DNA from: Streptomyces asiaticus
GTDB taxonomy: Bacteria; Actinomycetota; Actinomycetes; Streptomycetales; Streptomycetaceae
Assembly: GCF_018138715.1 (NCBI RefSeq)
Contig: NZ_JAGSHX010000006.1
Coordinates: 2,542,001-2,606,000 of the forward strand
Length of the DNA stretch: 64,000 nt
Reading direction: 5' to 3'
Shown: positions 7,520-16,568 of the stretch, one piece after another
How the letters are laid out: each line of letters begins with the position of its first letter
Numbering within the stretch: the first letter of the stretch is position 1
Position numbers and translations under genes: made by a program
The notes under the pieces: model-generated
What the model was told of the DNA's origin: nothing
What the model saw: only the letters and a program-made list of their open reading frames with translations
Databases searched by the model: none

Positions 7520-8752
7520 CTACCCCCCGCCCACCGCCCCGATGTGGGTCAGCACCGCCGCGGTGCCGTCCTCCTCCGCGAGGGCGTACGCGAGCTCCGC
7601 CGCCCGGCGGCGGAGGGCGGGCTCGGTCAGGCAGGTGATGATCGCCGCGCCGAGGGATTCGGCGGTGAGCTCGTGGAGCGGCAGCGGCCGGGGGGCGACT
7701 CCGAGCCGGTGCAGTCGCGCGGACCAAAAGGGCTGGTCGGCCATGGCGGGCACCGGCACCGCGGGGACCCCGGCGCGCAGTCCGGCCGCGGTGGTGCCCG
7801 CTCCGGCGTGGTGGACGACGGCGGCCGTACGAGGGAACAGCCAGTCGTGCGGGAGGTCGCCGACCGCCAGGACGTCGTCCCCGGCCGCGGTCAGCCCGGC
7901 CCACCCTGCCTGCACCACCGCGCGCACCCCCGCCCGGGCCACCGCCGCCGTCACCAGCTCGCCCAGCCGCTCCCCCTCGCCCGGCGCCATGCTGCCGAAG
8001 CCGATGAACACCGGTGGCGTACCGGCCTGGAGGAAGTCGACCAGCTCGGCCGGGGGCCGCCAGTCCCGGGGCCGGGCGGGCCACCAGTAGCCCGCGACCT
8101 CGACCCCGGACGGCCAGTCCGCCGGACGCGGTACGACCAGGGGGCTGAAGCCGTGGAAGACCGGCCGGAGGTCCGCTCCCGTCGTGTGTGAGGTGGCCGC
8201 CCGCGAAGTGGCGGGCGGCAGGCCGAGCCGGGTGCGCAGCCCCGCCACGGCGCCCGCCTGGAGCGCTCCGGCATCCGCCAGCAGCCGCTGCCCCGCCGCG
8301 ACATTGCCGTCCGGCCCGAGGTCCTCGGCGTCCGTCGCACCGGCCAGCGGGAACTCCCGCGTGGCACAGGCCGGGGCGAGAAAGGTGCCGATGACGGGGG
8401 TGCCGGACGCCTCACCGGCCACCCGGCTGAGCGCCGCCGGGCCGAAGGCGGTGAGCACCAGGTCGGCCCCGTCCGCCACCGCCGCCGCCACTCCGTCGGC
8501 GAGCCGGTCCAGGAACGCCCCCATCGCCGCCCGCGCCTCCTCCCACGAGGCCGCCCGCGCCCTGGCGCGGATCAACTCCCGCGGATCGCCCGGCAGCGGC
8601 CGGTGGTCCAGGCCGCATCCGTCGATGAGCCCGGCGAAGGGCGGGTGTGCGGCCACGGCCACCGCATGACCGGCCTCCACCAGACGACGCCCCAGACCCG
8701 TGTACGGAGCGACGTCCCCGCGCGAACCGGCAGTCACGATCAGAATCCGCAT
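7520..8752 (-). CDS. Glycosyltransferase, GT1 / UDP-glycosyl (YjiC-like) family
   Basis: A 410-residue GT-B glycosyltransferase. The N-terminus MRILIVTAGSRGDVAPYTGLG is typical of sterol- and macrolide-type GT1 enzymes. The C-terminal donor-binding region has PPVFIGFGSMAPGEG and HHAGAGTTAAGLRAGVPAVPVP followed by DQPFWSARLHRLGV. It should transfer a nucleotide-activated sugar to a small hydrophobic acceptor; neither sugar nor acceptor can be named. The start at ATG 8752 has GAGGA seven bases upstream. It is divergent from a MerR regulator, suggesting drug-inducible expression and perhaps glycosylation of a toxic compound. Confidence 0.9.
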   Translation of the reverse strand: MRILIVTAGSRGDVAPYTGLGRRLVEAGHAVAVAAHPPFAGLIDGCGLDHRPLPGDPRELIRARARAASWEEARAAMGAFLDRLADGVAAAVADGADLVLTAFGPAALSRVAGEASGTPVIGTFLAPACATREFPLAGATDAEDLGPDGNVAAGQRLLADAGALQAGAVAGLRTRLGLPPATSRAATSHTTGADLRPVFHGFSPLVVPRPADWPSGVEVAGYWWPARPRDWRPPAELVDFLQAGTPPVFIGFGSMAPGEGERLGELVTAAVARAGVRAVVQAGWAGLTAAGDDVLAVGDLPHDWLFPRTAAVVHHAGAGTTAAGLRAGVPAVPVPAMADQPFWSARLHRLGVAPRPLPLHELTAESLGAAIITCLTEPALRRRAAELAYALAEEDGTAAVLTHIGAVGGG

Positions 8753-8881
8753 GTGATGATCCTCCTCGGCGAGCGCCGCCCGGCGCGCACTCGGACGACG
8801 GCGTTCGCCACGGACGCTAAGGGCTCCTGCGCGGTGGAGGTTCAAGTAACGGTGACGGGCGGCACCCAGGGCGGCGACACG

Positions 8882-9805
8882 ATGGGCATCGGCGAACTGG
8901 CCGCGCGCACCGGACTGCCGGTGAAGACCGTCCGCTACTACTCGGACGCCGGGCTGCTGCCCGAGAGCGGACGCAGCCCGGGCGGCCACCGCAGATACGC
9001 CGCGGACGCGCTGCCCCGGCTCCGGCTGATCCAGCGCCTCCGCGCGCTCGGCACCCCGGTCGCCGCGATCAAGGCGGTCATGACGGGGAAACGCTCGCTG
9101 GGCGAACTCGTCACCCGCGAACTGGACGCGGTCGAGGAGCAGTTGCGCGTGGCGACCTGGCGCCGGGAGGTGCTCCGCGCGCTGGACGGCTGCCCCGCGC
9201 CGGAACGGCCGCGCCGCCTCGACCTCCTCGCCGGGGTGGGCAAGCCGGACGACGCCCACGACCGGCTGGTGCGGTACTGGCACTGGGCGCTCCCGGCCGG
9301 ACTGCCGCGCCGCCTCGCCCAGGCCGTCATCGACGGCGCGGTGCCCACGCCACCGGCCGCCCCGACCACCGCGACCGTCCTCGCCTACGCCGAGCTGCAT
9401 GCCCTGGCCACCGCGGACGACCGGCGCCGCCAGCCGCAGCCCCACCAGGTGGGCGACGTGGCGTCGTTCTACGCCGGTCTCCTGGACGCCTGCGCGCTGG
9501 CCGGTGAGGCCCTGGCAGCCGGCTGCCCGGACCGGCTCACCGAAGCGCTCGGCCACTTCGTGCGCACCTACGCCCGCGTCGACGGCCACGACGACACACC
9601 GGCGTTCCGCGCGCAGCTGCGCGCGCTGTTCCGCCGCGGGACGCGCGCGGATTCGTTCTCGCTGCGCTACTGGCGACAGGCCCTCGTCATCACCGGCGAG
9701 ACCCCGCCGCCGTCCGCGACCTCCGGCCAGGGACACCTCGCGGCGCCGCTCGCCGCCCTGCACCATCAGGTCGCGGGCCTCCCCCTGACCGCGAACGCCC
9801 GGTGA
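8882..9805 (+). CDS. MerR family transcriptional regulator
   Basis: A 307-residue regulator starting at ATG 8882. The MerR winged HTH occupies about residues 1-70 (MGIGELAARTGLPVKTVRYYSDAGLLPESGRSPGG is split as IGELAARTGL, VKTVRYYSDAGLL and GGHRRYAADAL). A coiled-coil segment follows (LGELVTRELDAVEEQLRVATWRREVLRAL). The long C-terminal effector-like domain contains several His and Trp residues and has no clear metal-binding Cys set, so an organic ligand is more likely than a metal. It probably controls the divergent glycosyltransferase. A frame extension to 8603 is unsupported. Confidence 0.9.
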   Translation: MGIGELAARTGLPVKTVRYYSDAGLLPESGRSPGGHRRYAADALPRLRLIQRLRALGTPVAAIKAVMTGKRSLGELVTRELDAVEEQLRVATWRREVLRALDGCPAPERPRRLDLLAGVGKPDDAHDRLVRYWHWALPAGLPRRLAQAVIDGAVPTPPAAPTTATVLAYAELHALATADDRRRQPQPHQVGDVASFYAGLLDACALAGEALAAGCPDRLTEALGHFVRTYARVDGHDDTPAFRAQLRALFRRGTRADSFSLRYWRQALVITGETPPPSATSGQGHLAAPLAALHHQVAGLPLTANAR

Positions 9806-9812
9806 GCGCCCC

Positions 9813-9853
9813 GGGTGGCCGGCAGCGGGTCCGGAACCCACCACCGGCCACCC
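9813..9853. terminator. Bidirectional hairpin between convergent genes
   Basis: GGGTGGCCGG (9813-9822) pairs perfectly with CCGGCCACCC (9844-9853). It lies between the stop of the MerR gene and that of the convergent methyltransferase, the expected place for a two-way terminator. It has no T tract, as is usual in Streptomyces. Confidence 0.6.
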
Positions 9854-9896
9854 GACCGGGTCAGAGGTCAGGGGCCAGGGGCCAGGCGGCCCCGCG

Positions 9897-11651
9897 TCAG
9901 CGGGTGAAGTGGAAGATGCCCCAGGTCACATGGCGGTTCCTGCCGCCCTCGACCCAGTTGCTCAGCCCCTTCTTCATATGGGTGAGGTAGTCGGCGCTGA
10001 CCTGCTCCGTCAGACCGTTCGCCTCCTGGCGCCGGGTTTCCTCCAGGACCCGGGCGTAGTGGGTGATCAGCTGCTCGCGGTGCTCCTGGAAGCCGCCGCC
10101 GACCTCGATGAAGCCGAGCCGCGCCAGTTCATGGCGGTAGAACTCGGGCGACCCCATGGTCTCCAGATGGATGCGATCCAGGATGGGGCGGAGGGTTTCG
10201 GCGGCGCAGCCGTCGGCCGCCATGGGGTCGGTGAAGATGAGGTGACCGCCGGGGCGCAGCACGCGGGCGGCCTCCTCCAGGGGGCGGGCGCGGTTGCCGC
10301 TGTGCAGGAACGCGTCCTGGGACCAGACGACGTCGACGCTGTCGTCCGGCAGCGGGATGGACTCGAAGGAGCCGTCCATCACCTCGATGGCCTCGGTCAG
10401 CCCGCGCTCGGCGTTCAGTGCGCGATGCCGCTCGTTCTCCACCTCGCTGAGGTTGAGCGCCATGACGCGGCAGCCGTACGTCTCGGCCAGATAGCGCGCC
10501 GAGCCGCCGAAGCCCGCTCCGAGGTCGAGGACGACGGAGGACTCGGTGAGGTCCAGCTGCCCGGCCATACGGGCCACGGTGCGCCTGCTGGCCTCGGCGA
10601 TCGGCTCGTCGGGCCGGTCGTAGATGCCGATGTGGATGTCCTCGCCGCCCCAGACACTCCAGTAGAAGGCGTCGGCGTCCGCGGAGTTGTAGTAGTCGCG
10701 GGCGGTGCCCACGGCTCCCGAATACTCCCCGTTCGCCGTGACCGAACCGATCGGTCCGACCGGCGCCTCCGTCGTGCGGTATTCCTTCTCCGCGACGTGA
10801 ATGAAGAAGTCGGGCCGCTCGTCCCGGTAGGTGTGCTGGAAGTCGCCGTAGGTCTCGATCCGCTGGAAGCCGACCTCCTCCATCAGCCTGCGCGTGTAGT
10901 CCTTGCGCAGCGGAAACATGTTGAGGTGGTAGACGGATTCGTCGGGGAAGCTGTAGCGCATGCGCACCAGCCCCTCGTCCACGTACTCCGGTTCGACGGC
11001 GACGTCTTCTCCGCAGTAGTAGTACACATGCTTGCTGCTGTAGCCGCGATCGAGGATCGCGTCGTAGTTGCGGTGATCCAGGATCAGGATTCCGTCGTGC
11101 GTGAGCATGGCGTAGAACTCCGCCAGCGCCTTGCGCCGGTCACGCTCGGAGAACAGATGCGTGAAGGAGTTCCCGAGGCAGACGATGGCGTCGTACTCGC
11201 CGTGGGCGTCGCGGTTGAGCCAGCGCCAGTCGGCCTGGACGACGCGGAGGATGTGGTCACCGTGCTTGAGCCCGTTGGAGAATGCCTGGGCGAGCATCTC
11301 GGCGCTGCCGTCGGCGCTCACGGCCTCGAACCCGGCCTCGAGCAGCCGGACCGAATGGAAGCCGGTCCCGGTGGCCACGTCCAGGACCTTCTTGACGCCG
11401 CGCTCGCGCAGCAGGTCGATGAAGAACGTGCCCTCGCTCTCCGCCCTCCGATCCCAGTCGATCAGCGAGTCCCACTTTTCGACGAAGCTGGGTACGTACT
11501 CCTCTGTGTAGTGATCAGTGTCCCTGACATCAACTGGATTGTCGCCAAATTTCTGTACAGGTTGCGCAGAAATAACGGAACCTCCGGTGCTGAGACAGCG
11601 GACCACGGCACCCGTGTCCGCGGGGCGCATTCCCGGATTCACGAGACGCAT
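9897..11651 (-). CDS. Fused glycine/sarcosine and sarcosine/dimethylglycine N-methyltransferase (betaine synthesis)
   Basis: A 584-residue fusion of two SAM methyltransferases. The first half matches glycine sarcosine methyltransferase: HYTEEYVPSFVEKWDSLIDWD, SAM motif KVLDVATGTGFHS (88-100), ILDHRNYDAIL. The second half matches sarcosine dimethylglycine methyltransferase: YYNSADADAFYWSVWGGEDIHIG, motif VVLDLGAGFGGSARYL (373-388), WSQDAFLHSG. Together they would convert glycine to glycine betaine by three methylations, giving osmoprotection. Fused forms are known in halophilic actinomycetes. The start is uncertain: ATG 11651 is used, but the conserved part begins near residue 34. The leader up to mnmA is AT-richer than the surroundings. 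Confidence 0.9.
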   Translation of the reverse strand: MRLVNPGMRPADTGAVVRCLSTGGSVISAQPVQKFGDNPVDVRDTDHYTEEYVPSFVEKWDSLIDWDRRAESEGTFFIDLLRERGVKKVLDVATGTGFHSVRLLEAGFEAVSADGSAEMLAQAFSNGLKHGDHILRVVQADWRWLNRDAHGEYDAIVCLGNSFTHLFSERDRRKALAEFYAMLTHDGILILDHRNYDAILDRGYSSKHVYYYCGEDVAVEPEYVDEGLVRMRYSFPDESVYHLNMFPLRKDYTRRLMEEVGFQRIETYGDFQHTYRDERPDFFIHVAEKEYRTTEAPVGPIGSVTANGEYSGAVGTARDYYNSADADAFYWSVWGGEDIHIGIYDRPDEPIAEASRRTVARMAGQLDLTESSVVLDLGAGFGGSARYLAETYGCRVMALNLSEVENERHRALNAERGLTEAIEVMDGSFESIPLPDDSVDVVWSQDAFLHSGNRARPLEEAARVLRPGGHLIFTDPMAADGCAAETLRPILDRIHLETMGSPEFYRHELARLGFIEVGGGFQEHREQLITHYARVLEETRRQEANGLTEQVSADYLTHMKKGLSNWVEGGRNRHVTWGIFHFTR

Positions 11652-11835
11652 GCCACCGGAATGGCCGGACGCACGTTAATTTCAGAGAAACTGATCGCGC
11701 CAAACGGAGATCAACCACTCAATCCTGACTTTCGGCTTCTTTCTCACCAAAAGCGGATATCACCCTGGAATTCTCTGCGGCCTTCCAGAGTCTTCCGGGG
11801 CTTTCCGGGGTCCTCCGCGGCCGACCGCACCGCCG

Positions 11836-12987
11836 CTACGAGGCGACCGGCTGGGCCCGCTCGGTCGCGGCGATGGTCGCGGAGCCGACCACCCGGGTGC
11901 CGTCGTAGAGCACGATCGCCTGCCCGGGCGCCACACCCCGCACCGGCTCGGTGAAGGTCACCCGCAGCTCGGTTTCCCCGATTCGCTCGGCCATCACCTC
12001 GGTTTCGCCACCATGTGCGCGCAGCTGGGCGGTGTACGTGCCCGGGCCCACCGGAGGGGCCCCGCACCAGCGCGGCTTGATGGCGGTGAGGGCGGCCACG
12101 TCCAGGGCCTCGACGGGGCCGACCGTGACCGTGTTGTCCACCGGGGAGATGTCCAGGACATAGCGCGGCTTGCCGTCGGGCGCCGGATGGCCGATGCGCA
12201 GCCCCTTGCGCTGGCCGATGGTGAAGCCGTACGCGCCCTCGTGGGTGCCCAGCCGGTGCCCGTCCTCGTCGACGATGTCGCCCTCGGCCGTACCGAGGTG
12301 CCGGGCCAGGAAGCCCTGGGTGTCGCCGTCGGCGATGAAGCAGATGTCATGGCTGTCGGGCTTCTTGGCCACGGCCAGGCCCCGCCGCTCCGCCTCCGCG
12401 CGGATCTCGTCCTTGGTGGTCAGGGTGTCACCGAGGGGGAACATCGCATGGGCGAGCTGGCGCTCGTCGAGCACGCCGAGGACATAGGACTGGTCCTTGG
12501 CCATGTCGCTGGCGCGGTGCAGCTCACGCGAGCCGTCCTCGCGCTCCACGATCGTGGCGTAGTGCCCGGTGCAGACGGCGTCGAAGCCGAGGGCGAGCGC
12601 CTTGTCCAGCAGCGCGGCGAACTTGATCTTCTCGTTGCAGCGCAGACACGGATTGGGGGTGCGGCCCGCCTCGTACTCGGCGATGAAGTCCTCGACCACG
12701 TCCTCACGGAAGCGCTCGGCGAGGTCCCACACATAGAAGGGGATCCCGATCACATCGGCGGCCCGCCGGGCGTCCCGCGAGTCCTCGATGGTGCAACAGC
12801 CACGGGCGCCGGTGCGGAACGACTGCGGGTTGGCGGAGAGCGCGAGATGGACGCCGGTCACGTCGTGGCCCGCCTCGGCAGCCCGCGCGGCGGCGACCGC
12901 GGAGTCCACACCGCCGGACATGGCAGCGAGGACGCGCAGCCGACGGCCGTCGCGGGGACCTGTGGGCGCACCGGGGAAGTCAGTCAT
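11836..12987 (-). CDS. mnmA: tRNA-specific 2-thiouridylase MnmA
   Basis: A 383-residue enzyme that thiolates U34 of tRNAs for Lys, Glu and Gln. The PP-loop ATPase motif SGGVDS is at residues 24-29. The catalytic cysteines are Cys114 ([12 protein letters not shown]) and Cys216 (DSHDICFI). Other family blocks are [26 protein letters not shown] and [13 protein letters not shown]. Length is normal. The start is ATG 12987; the frame upstream to 13854 overlaps another gene. Sulfur is probably supplied by the cysteine desulfurase encoded 3.6 kb away at 16569. Confidence 0.97.
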   Translation of the reverse strand: MTDFPGAPTGPRDGRRLRVLAAMSGGVDSAVAAARAAEAGHDVTGVHLALSANPQSFRTGARGCCTIEDSRDARRAADVIGIPFYVWDLAERFREDVVEDFIAEYEAGRTPNPCLRCNEKIKFAALLDKALALGFDAVCTGHYATIVEREDGSRELHRASDMAKDQSYVLGVLDERQLAHAMFPLGDTLTTKDEIRAEAERRGLAVAKKPDSHDICFIADGDTQGFLARHLGTAEGDIVDEDGHRLGTHEGAYGFTIGQRKGLRIGHPAPDGKPRYVLDISPVDNTVTVGPVEALDVAALTAIKPRWCGAPPVGPGTYTAQLRAHGGETEVMAERIGETELRVTFTEPVRGVAPGQAIVLYDGTRVVGSATIAATERAQPVAS

Positions 12988-13046
12988 AACTCGACCAGAA
13001 TAGTCGCTACGCACGCAACGACGTTCCGGGTACGCCACCGCCCCGC

Positions 13047-13958
13047 TCAGCTCGCCCGCGCCCGCTCCAGCACCCGCTGGACGAGGTCCAGGGCTTGGTC
13101 GGCGTCCTTGCCGAGGTAGATCAGGTCGACGAAGGCGTGCTGGATGCCCGCTTCCCGCTCGGCCCGGACCAGGGTCGTCGCGATGTCGTCCACGGAGGCG
13201 TCGGCGCTCGGGTTGACGCGCAGGATCGCGTCGAACGCGGCCGGGTCCCGGCCTTCCCGCTCGACCGCTTCGCGCACCCCGGGCAGCCGCTCGGCGAGGG
13301 CGGCGACGGGGTCGGGCGCTCCGGACGCGGCCGGGACGACCGCGATGGGCAGCCAGCCGTCGGCACGCCGGGCCACCCGGCGCATGGCCGCGGGCGCGAA
13401 GGCGGCGAGGTAGACGGGCGGGCGAGGGCGCGAGGCCGGTTTGAGGTCCACGTGGGAGGCGGGCACGGTCCAGTGGTCCCCGCGGTACTCGACCGGGTTC
13501 CGGGTCCACCAGGCGTCCAGGGCGTCGAGGCATTCGTCCAGGCGCCGGCCGCGCTCGGCCATGGGGACGTCCACCGCCTCGTACTCCTCGGGCGACCAGC
13601 CGGTGCCGAGCCCGACCAGCAGCCGGCCCGCGCTCAGCAGATCGACGGTGGTGAGGGAGCGGGCGAGCAGCGCGGGCGGGTACCAGGGGGCGTTGATGAC
13701 ATCGGTGCCGAGCTCGACCCGCTCGGTGGCCGCGGCGGCGGTGGCCAGCACGGCGAAGGGGTCGAGCGCGGCGCGGAATTCGGGCGGGATCACATCGGTG
13801 CCCGCGTAGCCGACGATCGGGTCGACCGGGGCGAGCAGGCGGTCCCCGACCCACAGGCTGTCCGCGCCGAGCTCCTCGGCCTGGCGCGCGAACCGCGCGA
13901 TGTCCTCGGGGTGGTGGGCGAGCGGACCGAACTGGGGAAGGGCGAATCCGATGCGCAT
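13047..13958 (-). CDS. LLM class (luciferase-like) F420/flavin-dependent oxidoreductase
   Basis: A 303-residue TIM-barrel oxidoreductase starting at [12 protein letters not shown] (ATG 13958, GAGGAG eight bases upstream). Family blocks include [61 protein letters not shown] (split here as [21 protein letters not shown] and [10 protein letters not shown]) and [10 protein letters not shown]. In actinomycetes such enzymes use F420H2 or FMNH2. The substrate is unknown. It lies 59 bp upstream of mnmA on the same strand and is divergent from the amidase at 14164. Confidence 0.9.
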   Translation of the reverse strand: MRIGFALPQFGPLAHHPEDIARFARQAEELGADSLWVGDRLLAPVDPIVGYAGTDVIPPEFRAALDPFAVLATAAAATERVELGTDVINAPWYPPALLARSLTTVDLLSAGRLLVGLGTGWSPEEYEAVDVPMAERGRRLDECLDALDAWWTRNPVEYRGDHWTVPASHVDLKPASRPRPPVYLAAFAPAAMRRVARRADGWLPIAVVPAASGAPDPVAALAERLPGVREAVEREGRDPAAFDAILRVNPSADASVDDIATTLVRAEREAGIQHAFVDLIYLGKDADQALDLVQRVLERARAS

Positions 13959-13990
13959 ACCGTCAGCTCCTCGTCGAGCGGATGGACACA

Positions 13991-14045
13991 TTCCGGCGGA
14001 CACGTTCCGGCGGACAACCTTCCGGCGGACACGTTCCGGCCGACG
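13991..14045. repeat. Four direct repeats of TTCCGGCGGACA in a divergent promoter region
   Basis: Copies start at 13991, 14005, 14020 and 14034 (the last is TTCCGGCCGACG), with a 14/15/14-bp period. Just downstream is a CGGTAC (14053) / GTACCG (14065) inverted repeat. They lie between the divergent LLM oxidoreductase and amidase genes and look like a tandem regulator-binding array. Confidence 0.7.
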
Positions 14046-14163
14046 TACTCCACGGTACGGAGAAGTACCGGGAAGTACGGGAGGCGCGGGGCCCCGGAGA
14101 CAGTTCAACGTTCATCTACCCGGACGGCCAGAGGGCCATCGCCCGGAACGAAGGGTTCGCGCC

Positions 14164-14889
14164 ATGATCCCGGCGGCCGGAACCCGACGCCCGCCCCCGC
14201 GCGTTGAGCGTTCCGTGAGCGAGACCACGACCGGCGGTGGACGCCGCGTCAGCAGGCGCACCCTCCTGATCGGCGGCTCGGCGGCCGGTCTCGGCGCGGG
14301 TGTCGCGGCCTATGCCGCGCGGGACGAGCTGACCCGGATGTGGTGGCGGCTGCCCGGAATCGACAAGCCCCGCAAGGCGGGGGCGGTCGATCAGCCGGGC
14401 GCGGAGTGGATCCCGGCCTCGGGCGCGAACTGGCGGTGGGCGGACCGCCCGGACGACTACGTCATCGACCGAGTGGTGATCCATGTGGTCCAGGGCAGTT
14501 TCGACGACGCGGTGCGGGTCTTCAAGGACCCCGGACACCGCGCCGCGGCGCACTATGTGGTGCGCCGCGACGGGCATATCGCGCAGCTGGTCCGGGAGCT
14601 GGACGTGGCGTTCCACGCGGGCAACCGCTCGTACAACGAGCGCAGCATCGGCATCGAGCACGAGGGGTTCGTGAGCGAGCCGAGCTCGTTCACGGACGCG
14701 ATGTACCGCGCCTCGGCGCGGCTCACCGCCTCGATCTGCGAGCGGTACGACATCCCTCGGGACCGTGAGCACATCGTCGGCCATGTGGAGGTGCCGGGCA
14801 CCGATCACACCGACCCCGGCCGCCATTGGGACTGGGACCGCTATATACGGCTGGTGCGAGCGGTACGCGTGGCACGGACGGCGAAGTGA
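14164..14889 (+). CDS. N-acetylmuramoyl-L-alanine amidase, Tat-exported
   Basis: A 241-residue Amidase_2/PGRP-type peptidoglycan hydrolase cutting between muramic acid and L-Ala. The N-terminus carries a twin-arginine signal (SRRTLLIGG at 30-38, then a hydrophobic segment to about 50). The catalytic domain shows VVIHVVQGSFDDAV, AAHYVVRRDG, NERSIGIEHEGFV, and VEVPGTDHTDPGRHWDWDRY, with zinc-ligand His residues in the IHVVQ and DHTDPG motifs. The start at ATG 14164 has GAAGG upstream; GTG 14215 is an alternative. A close paralogue lies at 55485. It is probably involved in wall turnover during growth or sporulation. Confidence 0.92.
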   Translation: MIPAAGTRRPPPRVERSVSETTTGGGRRVSRRTLLIGGSAAGLGAGVAAYAARDELTRMWWRLPGIDKPRKAGAVDQPGAEWIPASGANWRWADRPDDYVIDRVVIHVVQGSFDDAVRVFKDPGHRAAAHYVVRRDGHIAQLVRELDVAFHAGNRSYNERSIGIEHEGFVSEPSSFTDAMYRASARLTASICERYDIPRDREHIVGHVEVPGTDHTDPGRHWDWDRYIRLVRAVRVARTAK

Positions 14890-14891
14890 CA

Positions 14892-14936
14892 GACCTGGCT
14901 CAGGCGGACCTGGCTCAGGCGGACCTGGCTCAGGCT
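14892..14936. repeat. Three 15-bp direct repeats at convergent gene ends
   Basis: Three copies of GACCTGGCTCAGGCG (last base varies) run from just after the amidase stop into the final codons of the lipoprotein gene on the other strand. The 15-bp period would preserve frame if the repeat expanded into the lipoprotein C-terminus. Confidence 0.85.
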
Positions 14937-16363
14937 CCGAAGACGATGGCGAGCGGACGGGCCGCGCTGTCGCTGCTGGGCCTGCTCGCCCGGCTGTCGC
15001 CGATGTAGAGCTTCTTGCCGGTGTAGATCATGGTGCAGTCCCCGTAGGTGTCCATGTCGGACTCCACGTCCTTCATGTCGTCCGGGTGGGTCTGGAGCGT
15101 GTCCATCGCGAAGGTCTTGGGATCGACGCGCACGACCCCTCCGGCCTCGCTGTACATGGAGCCCAGATAGGCGATCAGGGAGCCGTCGTCATCGGTCTGG
15201 ACGGGGATCAGCGACCGGCTCTCCGCCATCTTCGTCTTCCCGGTCTCCTTGCCGGTCTTCAGGTTCAGACCGGAGATCCGCTCCCCCGGGCCGCCGTGGT
15301 CCACGTCCACCTCCGAGGAGAGGTAGAGGGTGCTGCTCGCCTTGTCGAGGGCGAGTTCGGTGCAGCCCTCCACGCTCGTGGCCGGGCAGTTGGGCTGGTA
15401 CCCCTTGGCCAGGACGTCGATCGTGCTGAGCAGCTTGCCCTGCTTGCCGCTGTCGTCGATGGTCAGGATGTCCGTGGTGCCGGTCCCGGCGTCCGAGTCG
15501 CCGGTGTCGACGGCCACGACGAGCGGCGCGGTGGAGATCACATGCGCGTACTCGACCTTCTCGTCCAGCTTGTAGCTGGACTTCACGTCGCGGGTCCTGG
15601 GGTCGACCGTCTGGACCTCCAGCCGCTTGGTGCTGGAGTCCTCGGTGTCGCAGCTCCGGATCGCGACGATCTTGTCCTCGCCGCCCGCGTAGCCGTCGTC
15701 GTCGCAGTCCGCGAGGTACGCGGGCTTCCACAGCGGCTTCCCGTCGAGCGACCAGGCTCCCCCGCCGCCGGTGCCGCCCGCGGCCACGGTGCCACCGCCG
15801 ATGGTGACCTCGTCGAACTGCACCCCGGCGTTGCCCTCGCTGTCCGACCCCTCCTTCCGCCAGACCAGCTCGCCCTTCTTCAGGTCGACAAGACCGACCT
15901 TGGTGCACAGGGCGTCCTCGCCCGCGCCGTCCCGGAACAGGATGGCGGTCAGACCGTCCTTGGTCATATGCGGGGAGGCCCAGCAGAGCTGTCCGCCGAG
16001 CGGAATCCGCCACTTGGACTTGGCGCCGTCGAGCGAGTAGCCGACGAGCTTGTTGACGTCGCCCTTCACAAAGGTCGAGTCCGTCACCCAGGTGCCCATG
16101 GTGTTGGCCTCCTTGCCGACCTTCGGCATGGCGACCTTGCCCAGCGTCTTCGCCTGGGCGCCCTTGGACGAGCCCCCGCTCCCGCCGCCGTCGTCATCCC
16201 CGGACCCGCAGCCGCTCACCAGGGCGGCCGCGAGGACCCCGCCCGCGATCAGCTTCAGTGCGGGCTTGGAGCGCCACCCCCGCGACGGCGGCCGCCGCAC
16301 CCCCCGCGGCTGCGGGGGCTGGTGCGACGGCTGGTGGTGCGGCGGCAGCGAAGGCTGCGACAT
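14930..16363 (-). CDS. Lipoprotein with PQQ-like beta-propeller repeats
   Basis: A 477-residue secreted lipoprotein. A cytoplasmic Pro/His/Gln-rich head (MSQPSLPPHHQPSHQPPQPR) precedes a hydrophobic segment and the lipobox LVSGC with Cys52. A Gly/Ser/Asp linker follows. The rest shows repeated blade-like segments such as VGYSLDGAKSKWRIPLGGQ, GLVDLKKGELVWRKEG, GAWSLDGKPLWKPAY and INSERT-free SGLNLKTGKETGKTK, consistent with a PQQ-type beta-propeller. No catalytic residues are evident, so it is probably a binding or scaffold protein on the outer membrane surface. It is monocistronic and convergent with the amidase. Confidence 0.8.
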   Translation of the reverse strand: MSQPSLPPHHQPSHQPPQPRGVRRPPSRGWRSKPALKLIAGGVLAAALVSGCGSGDDDGGGSGGSSKGAQAKTLGKVAMPKVGKEANTMGTWVTDSTFVKGDVNKLVGYSLDGAKSKWRIPLGGQLCWASPHMTKDGLTAILFRDGAGEDALCTKVGLVDLKKGELVWRKEGSDSEGNAGVQFDEVTIGGGTVAAGGTGGGGAWSLDGKPLWKPAYLADCDDDGYAGGEDKIVAIRSCDTEDSSTKRLEVQTVDPRTRDVKSSYKLDEKVEYAHVISTAPLVVAVDTGDSDAGTGTTDILTIDDSGKQGKLLSTIDVLAKGYQPNCPATSVEGCTELALDKASSTLYLSSEVDVDHGGPGERISGLNLKTGKETGKTKMAESRSLIPVQTDDDGSLIAYLGSMYSEAGGVVRVDPKTFAMDTLQTHPDDMKDVESDMDTYGDCTMIYTGKKLYIGDSRASRPSSDSAARPLAIVFGA

Positions 16364-16568
16364 CGATGAACTCCTGGATTTCCCCGTGAAGAAAACCTGT
16401 GCGCGTATCCCGCATGACAGGTCTCGTTGACGGGTAAATCCTTTCCCACGGTTCTCCGCCTTTTCAAGCGGAGATTGCTGTTCCGTAGGTTATGTGAAAT
16501 GGCCGCCGGAACAATTCGAATTCCGTGGTGATGATGAGGCGGTCCGGGCGGGGCCGTCGGCGCGGCCG

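Noticed and set aside
6087..8090. Very long open frames on both strands across the GC repeat array
   Set aside because: Composition is Pro/Gly/Arg/Ala repeats caused by GC-only units, several frames are open at once, and 25-bp units shift frame. No start signal or family was found.
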